A stretch of 25,226 nt of DNA from a virus: IMG/VR virus record IMGVR_UViG_3300042879_005897, positions 1 to 25,226 of that record, one strand, 5' to 3'. The stretch's first letter is position 1; each line of letters starts with the position of its first letter. A model generated the notes under the pieces. That model searched no databases. It saw only the letters and a list, made by a program, of their open reading frames with translations, and was not told where the DNA came from. Of this stretch, positions 23,394 through 25,226 are shown one piece after another. A program made the translations under genes and the position numbers.

Positions 23394-23543
23394 TTACTCA
23401 ACTGCTTTTTTGAATTTGATTTTGCGATTGTATTTGCTTTTGTCTGGAAACGCAAATGTACCACCTTTGCCCTTGCCGCAGGTTCCGCGACGAATCTTGC
23501 GTGCAATGTCGCGATCATTGAGAGTAATGCAGAAGCCTTTCAT
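23394..23543 (-). CDS. 49-aa basic protein
   Basis: ATG 23543 to TAA 23394. The product MKGFCITLNDRDIARKIRRG continues as TCGKGKGGTFAFPDK and ends in a Lys-rich stretch (YNRKIKFKKAVE). It is strongly basic with two Cys, plausible for RNA or DNA contact. CTATAATA lies 5 nt before the ATG. It is below common gene-length cut-offs but has clear codon structure. Confidence 0.65.
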   Translation of the reverse strand: MKGFCITLNDRDIARKIRRGTCGKGKGGTFAFPDKSKYNRKIKFKKAVE

Positions 23544-23549
23544 GAATTT

Positions 23550-23555
23550 ATTATA
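23550..23555 (-). promoter_or_regulatory. -10 box TATAAT before the 49-aa gene
   Basis: CTATAATA followed by 5 nt (AATTC) and ATG 23543, the same spacing as the TAAATA group. Confidence 0.45.
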
Positions 23556-23606
23556 GCTGCGTTTTGACTATAGTGCAACAACGTTCTGAGCTGCATGCAC
23601 TCATGA

Positions 23607-23918
23607 TTAGTAGTTGACGTCATGATGACGCACTGCTGCCACCACATCATTGTTATCCATGATGATGATGAGAAACGGCAGCTCATCTTTGGTCAGCTGT
23701 TCCACTCGCTGCATCTGCTCATTGTTGAGCAGCATGGGAGTGTAACCATCTTTGAACATTTGGCGAATGCCAGCTTCAGTGGCAAATTGCTTGAACAGCA
23801 ATGCAGCTTCAGTGGCAATGACGTCTTCTTCCTGATCAAGAATGTAAATGTCATAAAAACATTCACTGTAAAACTTGAACATGTCTGAGCGGTTGACTTG
23901 GATGATAGGTAGGTTCAT
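23607..23918 (-). CDS. Hypothetical phage protein, 103 aa
   Basis: The protein begins MNLPIIQVNRSDMFKFYSEC, has a central helical part (ATEAALLFKQFATEAGIRQM) and a late hydrophobic strand FLIIIMDNNDVVAAV. Acidic, soluble, no known motif. CATAATC with 5 nt spacing lies before the ATG. Not recognised. Confidence 0.75.
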   Translation of the reverse strand: MNLPIIQVNRSDMFKFYSECFYDIYILDQEEDVIATEAALLFKQFATEAGIRQMFKDGYTPMLLNNEQMQRVEQLTKDELPFLIIIMDNNDVVAAVRHHDVNY

Positions 23919-24015
23919 GCAATGATTATGCTGTCAATTTGGATTTACTCAACGTCTTTTTCTATTTCTTTAATAGAACAAACCATCACTAGGAGTTTGA
24001 TGCCAAAAAAAGAAA

Positions 24016-24090
24016 TGGTGCGCAGTGAGGGAATCAAACCCTCCCCAAGGCGTTATGAGCGCCACGCTCTACTCAGTGAGCTAACCGCGC
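24016..24090 (-). tRNA. Isolated tRNA-Met-type (CAT)
   Basis: Acceptor GCGCGGT/ACTGCGC, discriminator A, CCA. Anticodon stem GGCG/CGCC holds CTCATAA, giving CAT. T-stem GAGGG/CCCTC closes TTTGATT, so position 56 is T; the D-loop is ACTGAGTAGA. It lies about 13 kb from the array. CAT could be initiator, elongator or a lysidine Ile. Confidence 0.9.
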
Positions 24091-24099
24091 AAAATGAAA

Positions 24100-24333
24100 T
24101 TAGAACTCAATGCGTTCCACCAGCGGCAGAATGCGTTTGATGCTCATATAATCTGCAACACCTGTCCTATGGACAGCATATGGTGTTCCATCGGCACTTG
24201 CAATGACGTTGTAGCTGCAGCTGTTTCGCTTTTGGCACAACTCATTAGTATCATTGATGAAGAACTGGTCTTCTTCAACTTGATTGAATGTGGGAGCAGG
24301 CAATGCAGCAGATGTTTTAAAGATGATTTTCAT
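24100..24333 (-). CDS. Hypothetical phage protein, 77 aa
   Basis: MKIIFKTSAALPAPTFNQVE is followed by DQFFINDTNELCQKRNSCSY and an end with YMSIKRILPLVERIEF. It looks like a small beta-rich protein. It ends 10 nt before tRNA-Met, so both probably share a transcript. Not recognised. Confidence 0.7.
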   Translation of the reverse strand: MKIIFKTSAALPAPTFNQVEEDQFFINDTNELCQKRNSCSYNVIASADGTPYAVHRTGVADYMSIKRILPLVERIEF

Positions 24334-24362
24334 GTGGAATGCAATGTAAATGCTTTTGCAGT

Positions 24363-24854
24363 TTAATCAACTTCTTTGCCAGAATGTTTGTAATAGGTGG
24401 TGCCCTTGAACACTCCATCTTCCCAAACGGAAAAAGCAAAGTGACCTGGCTTGTGCGCCACAGGCATGCCCACTTCATGTGCAGACTTGCATGGCCTGAT
24501 TTGCACCATGGGTCGTTCCTCTTTCTTCTTCATCATGGCTGGTTGCTTAGCAATGCATCGCAAAGGTTCCATGGCCACTGCATCTGCAATGGGCATGGGT
24601 GCAATGGCCATGACATCCAATGCATCATTGCTTTTGCGACACTTGCGGCATTTGTATTGTGCATACATTGCTTCAATGCTGCCAAATTCTTTGATGCGTC
24701 GCATCCAAATGTCTTTGGTTGGAGTGCTGCATTGCTTGTGACATTTGCAACATGGATTGTTGTATACAAATGAATTTTGAATGAGCATTTGCTTGGCTTG
24801 CTCCACATTTGCTTCTTTTGGAATTTTATGCATGCATTCAATATACATGTGCAT
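24363..24854 (-). CDS. Zinc-ribbon-type protein, 163 aa
   Basis: The start is placed at ATG 24854 (MHMYIECMHKIPKEANVEQA), because the upstream frame runs through the terminator of the preceding gene. Residues about 35-70 carry CCKCHKQC and later CRKCRK, two Cys pairs about 30 residues apart, fitting a zinc ribbon. The C-terminal part (GHFAFSVWEDGVFKGTTYYK) is beta-type. It may bind nucleic acid, but no exact family is recognised. Confidence 0.72.
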   Translation of the reverse strand: MHMYIECMHKIPKEANVEQAKQMLIQNSFVYNNPCCKCHKQCSTPTKDIWMRRIKEFGSIEAMYAQYKCRKCRKSNDALDVMAIAPMPIADAVAMEPLRCIAKQPAMMKKKEERPMVQIRPCKSAHEVGMPVAHKPGHFAFSVWEDGVFKGTTYYKHSGKEVD

Positions 24855-24886
24855 TGCAATGCATGCAACACAAAAGCACAAAAAAA

Positions 24887-24914
24887 GAAGGGGCTCCAAT
24901 CAAGGAGCCCCTTC
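24887..24914 (-). terminator. Intrinsic terminator of the coiled-coil gene
   Basis: An 11-bp stem GAAGGGGCTCC/GGAGCCCCTTC with 6-nt loop, followed on the minus strand by TTTTTTT. Confidence 0.93.
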
Positions 24915-24932
24915 TGATGGCATGCAAGAGAA

Positions 24933-25226
24933 TTATTCAGCAACAGGTTCCAATTGCTCTTCAGCAGGTGGTGTCAGAGTGATGACTGTTACATCAGCAG
25001 CAGCAGCCTTTTCCGCCATTTCGGCCATTTTAGCAGCCTCGCGTTCCGCTTTCTTGGCTTCCTTGGCTGCAGCCTTTTGAGCCTTGATTGCTTCGCGTTG
25101 CACAGCCTTTTCAGCTTTGGCTGTTTCGCGCTCTTGTGTGCGCAGATTTTTAACAGCAGCGCGTTCCGCTTCAGCTGCATCCTTGATGGCTGCGACTTCA
25201 GCGGCAATGAGTTCAGCATTGTTGCT
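24933..25226 (-). CDS. Ala/Lys/Glu-rich coiled-coil protein, C-terminal part (truncated)
   Basis: The frame is open from the window edge to TAA at 24933, giving 97 residues. Most are one long charged helix with repeated A-x-R-E-x-A and K-A-E-K motifs (KAEKAVQREAIKAQKAAAKE), ending in a Pro/Glu tail (PPAEEQLEPVAE). The low-complexity helix could be a scaffold, tail-fibre or filament-like protein. The terminator follows 18 nt after the stop. Confidence 0.75.
   Translation of the reverse strand, partial: SNNAELIAAEVAAIKDAAEAERAAVKNLRTQERETAKAEKAVQREAIKAQKAAAKEAKKAEREAAKMAEMAEKAAAADVTVITLTPPAEEQLEPVAE

Overview
The window looks like part of the genome of a large tailed phage of the T4-like (Myoviridae-type) group, probably marine or other aquatic. 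This is inferred from the gene mix. There is a very large tRNA array, a phage-encoded tmRNA next to a small heat-shock protein, three homing-type endonucleases, a histone Hc1-like protein, many short orphan genes, and T4-like late-promoter boxes (TATAAATA and variants). No terminase, capsid, tail or polymerase gene is visible, so the host and exact genus cannot be named from this window.

Region 1 (1-11,430) is a minus-strand stable-RNA array. I fold 38 tRNAs, which together cover all 20 amino acids, most ending in an encoded CCA and joined by a near-identical 8-10 nt linker (CCA-ATTTCAAA-TG). Short protein genes sit in the array like extra units: several start within 4-15 nt of a CCA and several stop inside the next tRNA. 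Two PD-(D/E)XK homing-type endonucleases and one HNH endonuclease are in or beside it. Gaps that hold no tRNA are often tRNA-sized domains closed by perfect 7-11 bp stems, reminiscent of the T4 stable RNAs C and D. Roughly half of the tRNAs have G instead of the near-universal U at T-loop position 55, and almost all of these have A instead of G at D-loop position 18. This is a coordinated change of the tRNA elbow pair and the most striking observation here.

Region 2 (11,430-17,500) holds an unknown 401-aa protein and a Pro-rich 99-aa protein, then the tmRNA (13361-13802, minus) with an unusually long 34-codon tag frame, then Hsp20. Two plus-strand genes follow (126 and 776 aa), then a minus-strand MORN-like repeat protein.

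Region 3 (17,500-18,430) is non-coding: 18-bp repeats, two 10-bp-periodic repeat tracts each capped by the same hairpin, and a promoter-like sequence.

Region 4 (18,430-25,226) has short mostly minus-strand genes with their own terminators. Set into it are three plus-strand cassettes (19,540-21,560), each with the same GGTTCC/TTG/TATAAT promoter, an A/C-rich leader, one small orphan gene and a strong terminator; they look like early host-takeover genes. A lone tRNA-Met lies near 24,050. The window ends inside an Ala/Lys/Glu-rich coiled-coil protein.

At least eight genes share an exact TAAATA-N5-ATG geometry, which for a T4-type late promoter would place transcription start on the A of the ATG, implying leaderless late mRNAs.
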